Shown here: positions 49,477 through 58,652 of the stretch, piece by piece
How positions within the stretch are numbered: the stretch's first letter is position 1
Layout: each line of letters starts with the position of its first letter
Assembly (NCBI GenBank): GCA_964459995.1
Contig: CAYWOR010000003.1
Span: forward strand, 1-64,000
From: CAZSHG01 sp964459995
Lineage (GTDB): Bacteria > UBP14 > UBA6098
DNA: 64,000 nt
Direction of reading: 5' to 3'
Notes under the pieces: generated by a model
Told to the model about the DNA's origin: nothing
What the model saw: the letters and a program-made list of their open reading frames with translations, nothing else
Databases searched by the model: none
Program-made: the position numbers and the translations under genes

Positions 49477-50037
49477 CTACCTCACCTCCCTGATGTCGGC
49501 ACGAAGAGTTCCCAATGGGCCGTCGAGCCATGCTATTTTCGAAATGCCCAGATTATAAAGGACGGAATGAACCTTAACAACCTCGCCGTAGGGAGTTTCC
49601 CTCGACGCTCTAAGAATGACCTTGACATCCTGCTGGTTGAAAGCCTCCTGGAATTTCGTCTTAAGATTGGCTTCGGTAAGCCACAATCCCTTATTGTTCG
49701 CCACCGTGATAATGCTCTCGAGGGCGTAAGGGTCGTTCAAGAAACGGCGGCTTTTCTCGATGTCGTTCTTATAGAACTCCGCCGCGGCGGGGGTTCCATC
49801 GAGAAGAAGATAGCCGTATTGATCGCCCTTAAAGGGGATTTTGATTATCTGAACAAGATGCGAAACTTCGGAACTTCCTTGGCTCGGTGTAGCTAACGAC
49901 ATGTTACCTTCGACCTGCGGAGCAGATTTGACCGAGGGCAGAATACTCATAGTAACGATGAAGAATATCATCAATTGGAAGATGATATCGATCATCGGGG
50001 TAAGGTCTTGTTTTTCTAGATCTTCCTGGACTCTCAT
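49477..50037 (-). CDS. ExbD/TolR family protein (second copy)
   Basis: A 186-residue ExbD/TolR-like protein: short cytoplasmic N-terminus, one membrane helix (about 14-34) with the essential Asp in LTPMIDIIFQLMIFF, and a periplasmic domain. The periplasmic part (about 35-186) is longer than in usual ExbD (about 140 residues in total) and ends with a typical ISKIAW strand region. With the TolQ-like protein it should form a proton-driven stator. It lies 3 bp from the paralogue at 50041 and directly abuts the TonB-like gene. Confidence 0.88.
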   Translation of the reverse strand: MRVQEDLEKQDLTPMIDIIFQLMIFFIVTMSILPSVKSAPQVEGNMSLATPSQGSSEVSHLVQIIKIPFKGDQYGYLLLDGTPAAAEFYKNDIEKSRRFLNDPYALESIITVANNKGLWLTEANLKTKFQEAFNQQDVKVILRASRETPYGEVVKVHSVLYNLGISKIAWLDGPLGTLRADIREVR

Positions 50038-50040
50038 ATC

Positions 50041-50604
50041 TTACCCTCCTCTCGTCTCTCTTGCAAGTTTAGCGAATCTGAAGAACACCTGATTGATTCT
50101 CAGCTCTTCTTCATCGTGGTAACACAGGTTCATAACATCGAGCACGTAACCATAAGGCATATTTTTCGTAGCGCGCATTTCTACTCTGGGAAGAGGTTCG
50201 CCGAACATACGGCTATCGCTCATTCTTTTTTCGAGTCTCGAATATGCAACATCCCAGGAGAAAGGACCTGCAGAACGCGAGGAGTCCTTTTTTGCATCTT
50301 CGACGGTCGGAATTTGGTTTGTGAGCAGATAAACGGCTAAATCGCCTTTTACCTGATCATCAGCATCATCCGTCACATGAATGAGCAATATACCCTCAGA
50401 AATGCTGAGCGCTTCGCCAAGGTCTGTCATACCGGGCAAATCGGGCAGGTTCTCCTGCTCTTCACCTTCCTGAGCCGCAGAGGACTGCTGTTGAACCGTC
50501 CCCAAGGCCATAGTAACCATGAAGAAGATCAGCAATTGGAAGATGATATCGATCATGGAGGTCCAGTCGGCACTCGGGATCGAATCCCCTCTTGGCTTTG
50601 CCAT
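50041..50604 (-). CDS. ExbD/TolR family protein (first copy)
   Basis: A 187-residue ExbD/TolR-like protein. The membrane helix (about 17-36) carries the conserved Asp in TSMIDIIFQLLIFF. A Gln/Glu-rich linker (QQQSSAAQEGEEQE) leads to a periplasmic domain with MRATKNMPYGYVLDVM, typical of ExbD C-termini. Two different ExbD proteins with one TolQ-like protein suggests a heteromeric stator, as in the Agl motor of Myxococcus or a Mot-like 5:2 complex with mixed dimers. Confidence 0.88.
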   Translation of the reverse strand: MAKPRGDSIPSADWTSMIDIIFQLLIFFMVTMALGTVQQQSSAAQEGEEQENLPDLPGMTDLGEALSISEGILLIHVTDDADDQVKGDLAVYLLTNQIPTVEDAKKDSSRSAGPFSWDVAYSRLEKRMSDSRMFGEPLPRVEMRATKNMPYGYVLDVMNLCYHDEEELRINQVFFRFAKLARETRGG

Positions 50605-50620
50605 GGTAGTCCTCCTTGAA

Positions 50621-51988
50621 CTATGCCCTATTTAGAATCTCGATTAATACTTCTTCCCACTTCGAGTAGATCATGTCTGCTTTTCCGCGGTAGTAGTAAT
50701 ACATGAGCATGAACGGGATACCGAACATAAGTCCTAAAATTGTGGTGATGAGCGCCTGCTGAATACCGCCGGCGAGTTTCTCCACTGTTTCTGCCATCTG
50801 GGCATCGGGATTTTCCCTCAGCTGAGCCTGAATACCCATGAATGCGTTCTGGATACCCTGCACTGTTCCGAATAGACCAAGCATAGGCTCGATAGAACCA
50901 AGCGCCCAGAAAGCATTAATAGTCCAGCCTTTGACCTCATCGATCTCTTTATAGGCTGTATTTTCAGTCGCACGGTCCATTTCCTGGCTTGCCCACCAGT
51001 TATTCCGGTTAGCACGCTGATTTTCGAGTGCCGCAAGAAGAACTCTTGGGAAAGGATACTCGAGCGGCTTTTTCTTCAGCTTGATTCCGGGAACACCGTT
51101 TTTGCAGACATCGATAGCCTGTTCGATCGCGGGAAGCCCTTCCTCGATCCACATGCGCTTCTTAACTTCCTCTTGCTCCTGCATGGAAGCTTTTATGAAA
51201 GCCTCGGTTGACTCCCACTGGCTCGCATCCTGAACCATGGAGGCCATGGCGCGAGACCAGTATTTGGCAACCTCGCGAGCATAGACATTTCCCTTCTCCG
51301 AAAGATGGTCGGTTTTACCAACCGTATCAAAGGGAAGCGCGGAATAAAGGAAACCGGGCTTGTTCGGCGGGAAAACATTCGCTAAGCGAAGCTTCCACCA
51401 TGTAATCGGCCATAGAATAAATATTCCGACGATACCGAAGGCGATGATGAAATAGGTTTGCCATCCTCCGTATTTGAGGAAGAATTTCACCCAATAGAAC
51501 AGGTTTTCTTCCTGTTGGCCAGCGCCTTTAGTAGGTTTTTCATGCCTATAAACCGTTCCGGCGGCGAAATCGTCGCGGTAGTTCATGGGCGCATTCACAA
51601 GCCTAACCCTTGCAACATAGAACTGCTCGAAATTCAATCCGCGAATCGAGCCGCTCAAGTCCGAGGTTTCTTCTGATTTGAAGATGTTATTAAATGAGGA
51701 ATCGGTTGAAACTTCGATGCGATAGGTAAAATCTACTGTTGCGGCATCGACCGGTTCCCAATCACCATAGGTGGTTCCTCTGCGGTCTCTGGCCTTTTTC
51801 TGGTAGAGCTCCCATTGCATATTAAGGCCGAAACCCTCTTCCGTCTTTTCAAACTCAGCTGTCGAAGTATGAAGCCAGAGCGAGTCCAGCTCTCCGATAG
51901 CCGCCTGAGTTTGAACAGGCGTGAAAATCGCGATAATCGCGAGCAATGCAGTGAGCATCGTTGATGTTGCGATGCACCTGATGTTCAT
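50621..51988 (-). CDS. TolQ/ExbB/MotA-type proton channel with extra N-terminal domain
   Basis: A 455-residue protein, about twice the size of normal ExbB/TolQ. The start at 51988 has AAGGAGGAGC upstream. After a signal sequence, residues about 25-180 look like a fibronectin-type domain outside the membrane (FTYRIEVSTDSSFNNIFKS; FYVARVRLVN). A helix near 190-215 leads to a cytoplasmic region, followed by the family core: EPMLGLFGTVQGIQNAF and QALITTILGLMFGIPFMLMYYYY, the two pore helices. It should form a proton channel with the two ExbD proteins encoded next. The periplasmic domain may contact the envelope or another motor part. The domain name is my reading of the beta pattern. Confidence 0.85.
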   Translation of the reverse strand: MNIRCIATSTMLTALLAIIAIFTPVQTQAAIGELDSLWLHTSTAEFEKTEEGFGLNMQWELYQKKARDRRGTTYGDWEPVDAATVDFTYRIEVSTDSSFNNIFKSEETSDLSGSIRGLNFEQFYVARVRLVNAPMNYRDDFAAGTVYRHEKPTKGAGQQEENLFYWVKFFLKYGGWQTYFIIAFGIVGIFILWPITWWKLRLANVFPPNKPGFLYSALPFDTVGKTDHLSEKGNVYAREVAKYWSRAMASMVQDASQWESTEAFIKASMQEQEEVKKRMWIEEGLPAIEQAIDVCKNGVPGIKLKKKPLEYPFPRVLLAALENQRANRNNWWASQEMDRATENTAYKEIDEVKGWTINAFWALGSIEPMLGLFGTVQGIQNAFMGIQAQLRENPDAQMAETVEKLAGGIQQALITTILGLMFGIPFMLMYYYYRGKADMIYSKWEEVLIEILNRA

Positions 51989-52032
51989 TTGCTCCTCCTT
52001 GATCCTTTTATTAATTAGGTTTACCATTATAA

Positions 52033-53841
52033 TTAGATATTATCTCTTCTCACACGCATTCTCTGTGCGTTTTCAGTGTCGCCAAGTTCTTCGTAGCAGA
52101 TTGCGGCTTTCTCGGCGGCCTCTTTGCGTCTCGAAACTTCAACATCGGGGTAGAAAATCAAGACATCAAGATAAAGCCCCAAAGCTCTGCGGATTTTCGC
52201 CGCGTCGCCGCCTGCGGTATTGAAGATAAGGTCGGCAAGAAGAATAGTCGCGTCGTCGGCGACATTGTTGTCTTTGTATTTCGGGAACATAGGATAGGAC
52301 AACCTGTTTCCGGCCTCATCATAGAATCCTGCGGCATAATTATTGACGAGATTCTCGAGATTATTTATGGCTTCCGCCTTATTCGAGTCTCTCATCAGAA
52401 GCGCGCTACGATAAAGTGCGAGAACCTTAACAGGTGAATCTCCGCTTCTTCCCGCTATGTTCTTATACGCCGTGAGAGCTTCTTCGGTCTCGCCCAGTTC
52501 TTCCTGAGTTCTGGCAAGGTCGAACTGAAGACGGACATCATATTGGACGCTGTCTCCACCCGCCGAGATTAAGTTCTCGATAAGCCGTTTGGTTTCGTTA
52601 TCGAAACTGCGAGCCATGCGGGTTTCAGCATACATATAGTGGGTTTTCTGGTTGAATATCGTCCGTGCAAGCGTGTCCGTAACAACAACGATAGGCCAAT
52701 CCGAACCATATTTGCCGTAGTAGGCTTCATTGAAGAACGGGTAAATATCGCCTAATCTCGGATCCGTCTCCATCGTTCCATAAGTCTCGTCGCGGAAACG
52801 GCACATGCCGTAGATAAGATTGGCTTTTGCGCCTGTGAATCCACGTTTGGACATATGCGGCTCGATAGAGGACAACTGCGCACAGGGGTCGCCATCGATG
52901 TCATCGAGCTTGGTCATTTCTTCGCCGAGAACAGTGAGCGAGACTCTGGCGTAGTTCATCCCGAGCGGGTTCATCGCGCCGCCGGCGTAATCGAGTCTCG
53001 GGTAGGTTCCCGCGACCTTTCCGGCGATGTTGTCAATCATGAATCCGAGGCCGAAAGTAACCTCCGGTTTCATAACATCGAAACCGGCACGGAAAAGTAG
53101 CCAGCTATATGTATATTCTGCGCCGATACGGGGCGATATTCCTCTTCCAGAGACCATCTCGCCGTCGGCGGTAACATACAAATCGCGAAGAAGACGGTAA
53201 CCAAGACCCGCGCGAATCGTCATAGGATAGGGTTCTCCGGCGATTTCGCCGGCACCGAGGTTCTGCACCACAAGCGCCGCGCGGTATTTGAACATGATAT
53301 CCTTCGAGATAATACCGACATCGAATCCGCCCAAACCAGCGGCTGATTCGTCGCCCATGTTCTTCATCACATATTTGCCGCTGAGACCGGCATAGAATTT
53401 ATTCTGGGCAAAAGCACGTCCCCAACCAAGGATAACGGCTGATTCGCCCCACGAGAATTCTTCGGTCGTGCGGTTGAACTCGTCGCGTCCGTCGATTTTA
53501 TTGACGCCCTCGTTGGCGAAACCGATGCCGAATCCGCCGAGATTCTTGATGGGAATGGCGAAACTGCCATACTCGAGACGACTATCGACATAGCCCTGAG
53601 CGTGCATGAGGTGCAATTCCCATCTTCCGAGTTTTCCGAGTCCGGCGGGGTTCCACGCGAGGCCGTCGCCGCCGGTGGGCATAACTGTGTATGCGCGCCC
53701 CATGGCGAAACTTCTCGCGCCGATACCGCTACGGAGAAGCTCTCCGGCCTGTCCGGCACTGCCATCCTGCGCGAAAGCCGCGCAAGCCATTAGGGTAAGT
53801 ATCAGAGTTGCAAGAGCTATTCTATTCATGGCTTCTCTCAT
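52033..53841 (-). CDS. PorV-like outer-membrane barrel with C-terminal TPR region
   Basis: A 602-residue exported protein. The ATG at 53841 has GGAAAGGGG upstream and begins a signal peptide. Residues about 25-310 match the PorV/PorQ-type barrel pattern (GIGARSFAMGRAYTVMPTGGDG, then LAWNPAGLGKL). The rest (about 330-600) is helical with TPR-like units (RTQEELGETEEALTAYKNIAG; EKAAICYEELGDTENAQRM). PorV shuttles sorting-domain cargo in type IX secretion, so its place between two large cargo-like genes and the TolQ-ExbD genes is suggestive. It starts 1 bp after the stop of the preceding gene. Confidence 0.8.
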   Translation of the reverse strand: MREAMNRIALATLILTLMACAAFAQDGSAGQAGELLRSGIGARSFAMGRAYTVMPTGGDGLAWNPAGLGKLGRWELHLMHAQGYVDSRLEYGSFAIPIKNLGGFGIGFANEGVNKIDGRDEFNRTTEEFSWGESAVILGWGRAFAQNKFYAGLSGKYVMKNMGDESAAGLGGFDVGIISKDIMFKYRAALVVQNLGAGEIAGEPYPMTIRAGLGYRLLRDLYVTADGEMVSGRGISPRIGAEYTYSWLLFRAGFDVMKPEVTFGLGFMIDNIAGKVAGTYPRLDYAGGAMNPLGMNYARVSLTVLGEEMTKLDDIDGDPCAQLSSIEPHMSKRGFTGAKANLIYGMCRFRDETYGTMETDPRLGDIYPFFNEAYYGKYGSDWPIVVVTDTLARTIFNQKTHYMYAETRMARSFDNETKRLIENLISAGGDSVQYDVRLQFDLARTQEELGETEEALTAYKNIAGRSGDSPVKVLALYRSALLMRDSNKAEAINNLENLVNNYAAGFYDEAGNRLSYPMFPKYKDNNVADDATILLADLIFNTAGGDAAKIRRALGLYLDVLIFYPDVEVSRRKEAAEKAAICYEELGDTENAQRMRVRRDNI

Positions 53842-53842
53842 C

Positions 53843-56800
53843 TTACTCACCCCCTTTCCAGACTGCTATCTTGCGTTTGAAGATCTCTCCTCCCGACTCG
53901 ACCACCGCGATATAAACACCGCTTGCGATCTTATCCCCCTGTCCGTTTTTGCCGTCCCAGAGGATATCGAGGGCTTTGCTATTCGGTTCCGCGGCTTTGG
54001 TCGTTCTCCAGACGAGGTTGCCGTAGTTATCGTAAACGCTAACTTCGACCGATTCTCCCGCGCCAATTCCCTTCACCCTAATGAATGTCGGTTCGATATC
54101 CGGATTGAAGGGGTTCGGGAAGTTCGAGATTGTCAATTCATCGAGATCGATCACTATCGAGGGCTGTTTTATCTGAACAGCGGCATTTTCGGCTCTGTCC
54201 AGAAGTTTCGCCCAAAATCTGCGTGCATCCTGACGGATTGCTCCGGACGGTTCCAAACCTTCCGGAATATAGGGTTCGCGGCTGACTTCATAGGTCGTCC
54301 ATCCGATAGAACCGCCAGCCGTTATCGAATCGAAATCGCAACGAACCGCGTTTACTGTGAAAGCGGGGTCTTCTGCGATGAATATCGAGCCGATTGTGTA
54401 GTTATCGCTACAACCGGTGGCTTTCAGGCCAATTATGAAGTTCTCGGTATAGTTCGGATCGCCGGTTTCGAGGTCGAAGGCGATGATATTGCCCACTGTA
54501 GGCGGCTGTGTATCGAGAATGATAGAATCGACCTCTATTTTCGATGTGCTCGTGCCGAAACGAACCTGAGCGTAAACAAATTTCATTCCGTTAACGCTCG
54601 ACCCAAGCCTGAAATAGCCTTCCTGAGTGTAGGGCATCCAGCTTCCGAGGCCTGTGGGAGACTCGCCGAATCTCATCTCGGTGGGCGGATTTGCGATGTC
54701 GATCTTTGTCATCACCGTAAGTTCGCCGCAGTATTCGGCGTCGTCCGTGTCATTGGAATCGACAACGGTGAACCCGAAGGAGATGGTGTCCGGAATAACC
54801 AGAAGGTCGGCGGTTTTCATCTCGCTGGGGTTTCCGGCAGAGTCTATCGCCACGACATTGAGCGCATAGTGGACATCGGGGATGAGAATTTCTGCGAGTT
54901 CCGTGGGGAATGCCGCAAAGAAAATCTCCGGATTGTCCGTATCCCAGCTGTCGTCGTAAACCGTGCAGTGAGTATTTCCGAGAACCTGCCAGCAAACCTT
55001 CCAGAGGAATCCCGGAGCCGGGTCGTCCACAAAGTGGATCGGCAGATAGCTGGGTCTCGGCGTGGTTATGCTGTCGGTCATGGTTGTGTCGTAAAAGTCG
55101 AGGAAATGGAAATCGGGGGGCTGTGTATCATAGCCACCGTTTATCGTGATCATACTGTTCGGGTCGAAGGGATTGCCCCAATTTCCCGCGCTATCGCGAA
55201 GCTTTGCGGTGATATCTTTCCTGCCTTCGCTGTCGGTATCCATAATCAGCGGAATGCTATCGGTTCTGAAAGCGAGGCTAACCGCGCCCTCGTCGGCATC
55301 GATGTTGTAATCCATCGCCTGCCAAAGGCTAAGGTCGATACCGCCGGAGAAACGCATACTGTCAGTTCCGCAACCTGCATCCCAAGCGTCGGGAATCTGG
55401 GCGAAGACATAAGGCTCGTTCGACCAACCCAAAGCGGCTTGGAAGACTGTCGGGAAGTTGTCCGCCGAGGTTGTGTCCCAAATCTCGAATCCTTCCACCA
55501 TCTCCGGTGCGGTCTGATCGAGATAGATAGTATCGACATCCATCGGACTAACAATAAGACTAACCGAAAGGAGCCAGCCATAGACTATCTTTTCGCCTTC
55601 ACCCTCACTGAGAGTATAAGAAACCGTTTCCGAATAATCGAGCCAAAGAGGATCGGTGGGAAGCGGATCTACTCCGAGTGTCTCGGTAAGAATATATTTC
55701 GCCGCGGGTGTGCTTCCGCTCGGAACATGGAGAATAGCGCTGACATTGCGCTCGTTCGTGCATTCGGTGTTCCGAGGATCGCTGTCGGTATCATAGAGGG
55801 TGAGCTGAAGATCCATCCTCTTATTGTAAACAATCTGATTCTGCGCGACAGAGGAGATATTTCCCGCGCGGTCCATAAAGGCGGCGTAAACCGTCTTGAT
55901 ACCGCCGGTGCTCGTATCGGTTAGTGTATATGAGTTTCCTACCTCGTGATATCTCATACGTCTAACGCGAATTTCGCCGGGGTATGCTCCGAGATTCTCG
56001 AAGATTGCAATATAATAAGGTTCTCTGACGCCGTCATGCCCGAAGGACTTGACTACGATCTCAGGGTCGTCGGTGTATGACATCGACGACATCTCGTTAT
56101 CCCAAAGCTGAATAGAATCCAACACCGGAATATGTGTATCGAGAGTAACTCCAAAGGCATCGGGAATAATTTCGGATGACCAGTTGCCCGCCGAGTCCTG
56201 AATCGAACCCCAAACTTCGTATGTTCCCTGAGGCTCCGGCAGATTGAAATTAACTATATGAGGAGTGGGGAATCCGCCGGTATCGAGCATCAATGTGTCG
56301 CCGAGAGTGAGCTTATAATGGTAGATTCCAGTTCCGGGATGTAAGGGGTCGCCACCGGAATCGGTCGGGTTTAGGAAACTGGCTTTGACCAAACGATTAT
56401 TAGTCCAACCTGTATCCGCGACATCAGCCGGAATACTCGGTTCGAGAGCGGTTGAGATGTCCACGACATTGAAAATTCCGATTCTCGGCGGTTGAATATC
56501 GAGTTCGATTGCCGCAGTATCGGGGGCTGTATAAATGCCACCGCCATATTCGGCCGCACCGCGAACAGTGATAGTGTGCCAACCGTCGATTCTGTCGAGA
56601 ACGCCGTAGATGGTTACCACAGTATCAGCGCCGGGGGGATCCGGAACCCAGAAGAAGGTATCCGGCGGTGTCAGCATAGAACTTCCGTCCCAAACAAGAA
56701 TCGAGTCGATGCCATCGCCATAGCGGATAGTTATCTCGACTAAAGTAGTATCGGTATATCTTCCGGTTGTGTCCGGGCCGTCGATGTCCTTCATGCGGAG

Positions 56801-58609
56801 GATTTCAACGAATTTATTCCCTGTAACATACCTAATGGAATCGCGGGCATCGACGCTAACATTGCCCGCACTGTCGCGAACAACGGCGTAGAGGGTCATC
56901 CAATCGAGATTCGAGAAGCCTGTGAATGTGTATGTATAGCTTCCGCTAATTGGCAACCAATCCGCCTCGCCTATCGAGTTCAGATTCGCGATGTTCTGAG
57001 TGAAATAGATTCCGCTGACTGTTCCGCCGGCGGGATCGACATTCGCAATAACATCGACCGTCAAAGAAGTCGTAGTATCTGAAGACATACCCGGTGTAAG
57101 TCTATTGCGAAGCTCGATGGGCGAGAAAAGCATCGGCGCTTGAGTGTCGAGTTTTATCTGTCCCTGACGCTGATTCGAGACATTTCCCGCACGATCGATA
57201 AGTCGGAGATAGGCGTCGCGAATTCCATCGGGGCCGGGAGCTGAAGTCCAGAAGTATGGTTCGGCACCGAAAGTGAAATCGTCGAGGTCCGCAGTGAAAG
57301 AGCTATTCGAAGCCGCTTCAAGCGTGGCGATGCCGCTGGCGTAACTATCGCGAGGAGGATCGTTAGGCGATAGAGCCTGAACTCGAACGACTGTCTCATT
57401 AGTCCATCCGGTCATCGCGGGGACATCGTAACGATGCGAAATTGTCGTTGTATCTACAACAACAACACCGTTAAAGGTCGGAATCTCGGTATCGACATTG
57501 ATAACCCAATCCCAGCCGGTTTTTCTCTCGATATTACCGGCAGAATCCTGAAGTGTCGAACGAAGATTGTAAACACCATTCACTGTCGGAGTAAAGGAGA
57601 AGAAGCTATCGACATCCATTCTGCCGTAGAAGAACAGCGTGTCGATAAAGTGCGAATGCCCCGTGCCGTGGTCGGTATCGAGATAAGCGGCGTAAACTCC
57701 GCTGTAAGTATCGCTTCCGGTGAAGCGAATATCGATTCCGCCGGGCCAGCCATTATAATATAAAGGAAGAGGAATGGTGTCTATCATGCTGGAGGGGTCT
57801 TCGTCGTCGATGCGCGTCCAAGCCATGTGATAATGGGTTCCGACTCCGGGCACTATCCCGTTGCCGAGGCTGTCCCATCCGGCGACGTAGAAATAGTATT
57901 CGCCATCGCCCCATGCGACATCCGAATCGAAAATGAATCTTCCCTCGTAGTAAACTATAGTATCTGCGGCCAATGCCGGAACATTCCGGCCATACCGCAC
58001 CCAGTCGTCACCGATATTGGCTTTGTAATAAAGAACCGCGCTGTCGATACCCAAGCAGACATAATCCTGCACACGATAATTCAACGAACAAATGCTTGTG
58101 CTCGTCCATGTGGGGATTGTGTTAATCCATGCTGAGGGTGGAGCGGCATCCTGAGTGCTACAATAGGTTATCGACCAAGGGGAGAACCCGTAGGAGGGGC
58201 CATCCAACCAGCGATAACGAACTTTGTAGCAGTAACGGACACCGGAGACCAGCGGGTCATCGGCGGGACCGAGGTCACCGGAGCCCACCGGATATGCATA
58301 GGGCACTCCGAAGGTATCCCCCCAGTCTTCGGCGACATCTTCCATCATAAAAATGGAGATATGCGCCGGGCCGAGAGTATCCGGAATATCCGGCCAGTCA
58401 GGCATTCCCGATTCGGTTTGCATAACCCATATTTCCCACGCAGTAGTGATTCCCGGCACCGATGGCGGCGGGCTCCACTTCAGTGTGTTGGTATATCCGG
58501 CAGTGAAAGCCGGTTCGGGCGTGAGTATAGGCGGTGCTTGAGCCAATGCCGCCCCTGCGATTACTATCATGAGTAACCACACGGTTTTTGATGCAATATT
58601 TAATCTCAA
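53843..58609 (-). CDS. Giant secreted Ig-repeat protein with sorting domain
   Basis: A 1588-residue exported protein. I choose the TTG at 58609 because AAGGAG lies 6 nt before it and it begins a clean signal peptide (RLNIASKTVWLLMIV); an ATG at 58636 would add nine polar residues in front. The body repeats roughly 100-residue Ig/fibronectin-like units about a dozen times, with recurring phrases such as LRDSAGNWGNPFDPNS, DSAGNVSVDARDSIRY and LDTQAPMLFSPIELRN. The C-terminus is a sorting domain (ISNFPNPFNPDIEPTF, SGVYIAVVESGGEIFKRKIAV). It is likely displayed on the cell surface, as an adhesin or filament component. The next gene is the PorV-like barrel. Confidence 0.8.
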   Translation of the reverse strand: MRLNIASKTVWLLMIVIAGAALAQAPPILTPEPAFTAGYTNTLKWSPPPSVPGITTAWEIWVMQTESGMPDWPDIPDTLGPAHISIFMMEDVAEDWGDTFGVPYAYPVGSGDLGPADDPLVSGVRYCYKVRYRWLDGPSYGFSPWSITYCSTQDAAPPSAWINTIPTWTSTSICSLNYRVQDYVCLGIDSAVLYYKANIGDDWVRYGRNVPALAADTIVYYEGRFIFDSDVAWGDGEYYFYVAGWDSLGNGIVPGVGTHYHMAWTRIDDEDPSSMIDTIPLPLYYNGWPGGIDIRFTGSDTYSGVYAAYLDTDHGTGHSHFIDTLFFYGRMDVDSFFSFTPTVNGVYNLRSTLQDSAGNIERKTGWDWVINVDTEIPTFNGVVVVDTTTISHRYDVPAMTGWTNETVVRVQALSPNDPPRDSYASGIATLEAASNSSFTADLDDFTFGAEPYFWTSAPGPDGIRDAYLRLIDRAGNVSNQRQGQIKLDTQAPMLFSPIELRNRLTPGMSSDTTTSLTVDVIANVDPAGGTVSGIYFTQNIANLNSIGEADWLPISGSYTYTFTGFSNLDWMTLYAVVRDSAGNVSVDARDSIRYVTGNKFVEILRMKDIDGPDTTGRYTDTTLVEITIRYGDGIDSILVWDGSSMLTPPDTFFWVPDPPGADTVVTIYGVLDRIDGWHTITVRGAAEYGGGIYTAPDTAAIELDIQPPRIGIFNVVDISTALEPSIPADVADTGWTNNRLVKASFLNPTDSGGDPLHPGTGIYHYKLTLGDTLMLDTGGFPTPHIVNFNLPEPQGTYEVWGSIQDSAGNWSSEIIPDAFGVTLDTHIPVLDSIQLWDNEMSSMSYTDDPEIVVKSFGHDGVREPYYIAIFENLGAYPGEIRVRRMRYHEVGNSYTLTDTSTGGIKTVYAAFMDRAGNISSVAQNQIVYNKRMDLQLTLYDTDSDPRNTECTNERNVSAILHVPSGSTPAAKYILTETLGVDPLPTDPLWLDYSETVSYTLSEGEGEKIVYGWLLSVSLIVSPMDVDTIYLDQTAPEMVEGFEIWDTTSADNFPTVFQAALGWSNEPYVFAQIPDAWDAGCGTDSMRFSGGIDLSLWQAMDYNIDADEGAVSLAFRTDSIPLIMDTDSEGRKDITAKLRDSAGNWGNPFDPNSMITINGGYDTQPPDFHFLDFYDTTMTDSITTPRPSYLPIHFVDDPAPGFLWKVCWQVLGNTHCTVYDDSWDTDNPEIFFAAFPTELAEILIPDVHYALNVVAIDSAGNPSEMKTADLLVIPDTISFGFTVVDSNDTDDAEYCGELTVMTKIDIANPPTEMRFGESPTGLGSWMPYTQEGYFRLGSSVNGMKFVYAQVRFGTSTSKIEVDSIILDTQPPTVGNIIAFDLETGDPNYTENFIIGLKATGCSDNYTIGSIFIAEDPAFTVNAVRCDFDSITAGGSIGWTTYEVSREPYIPEGLEPSGAIRQDARRFWAKLLDRAENAAVQIKQPSIVIDLDELTISNFPNPFNPDIEPTFIRVKGIGAGESVEVSVYDNYGNLVWRTTKAAEPNSKALDILWDGKNGQGDKIASGVYIAVVESGGEIFKRKIAVWKGGE

Positions 58610-58652
58610 GGCTCGCTCCTTATTTGAAATAGTCATTTCTTCGAACCTCGTA

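Noticed and set aside
53606..55924. Long open frame of 772 codons on the plus strand
   Set aside because: It lies fully antisense to the giant Ig-repeat gene and PorV-like gene, is Cys/Arg-rich without domain patterns, and has no ribosome site. It is a shadow of the minus-strand coding.
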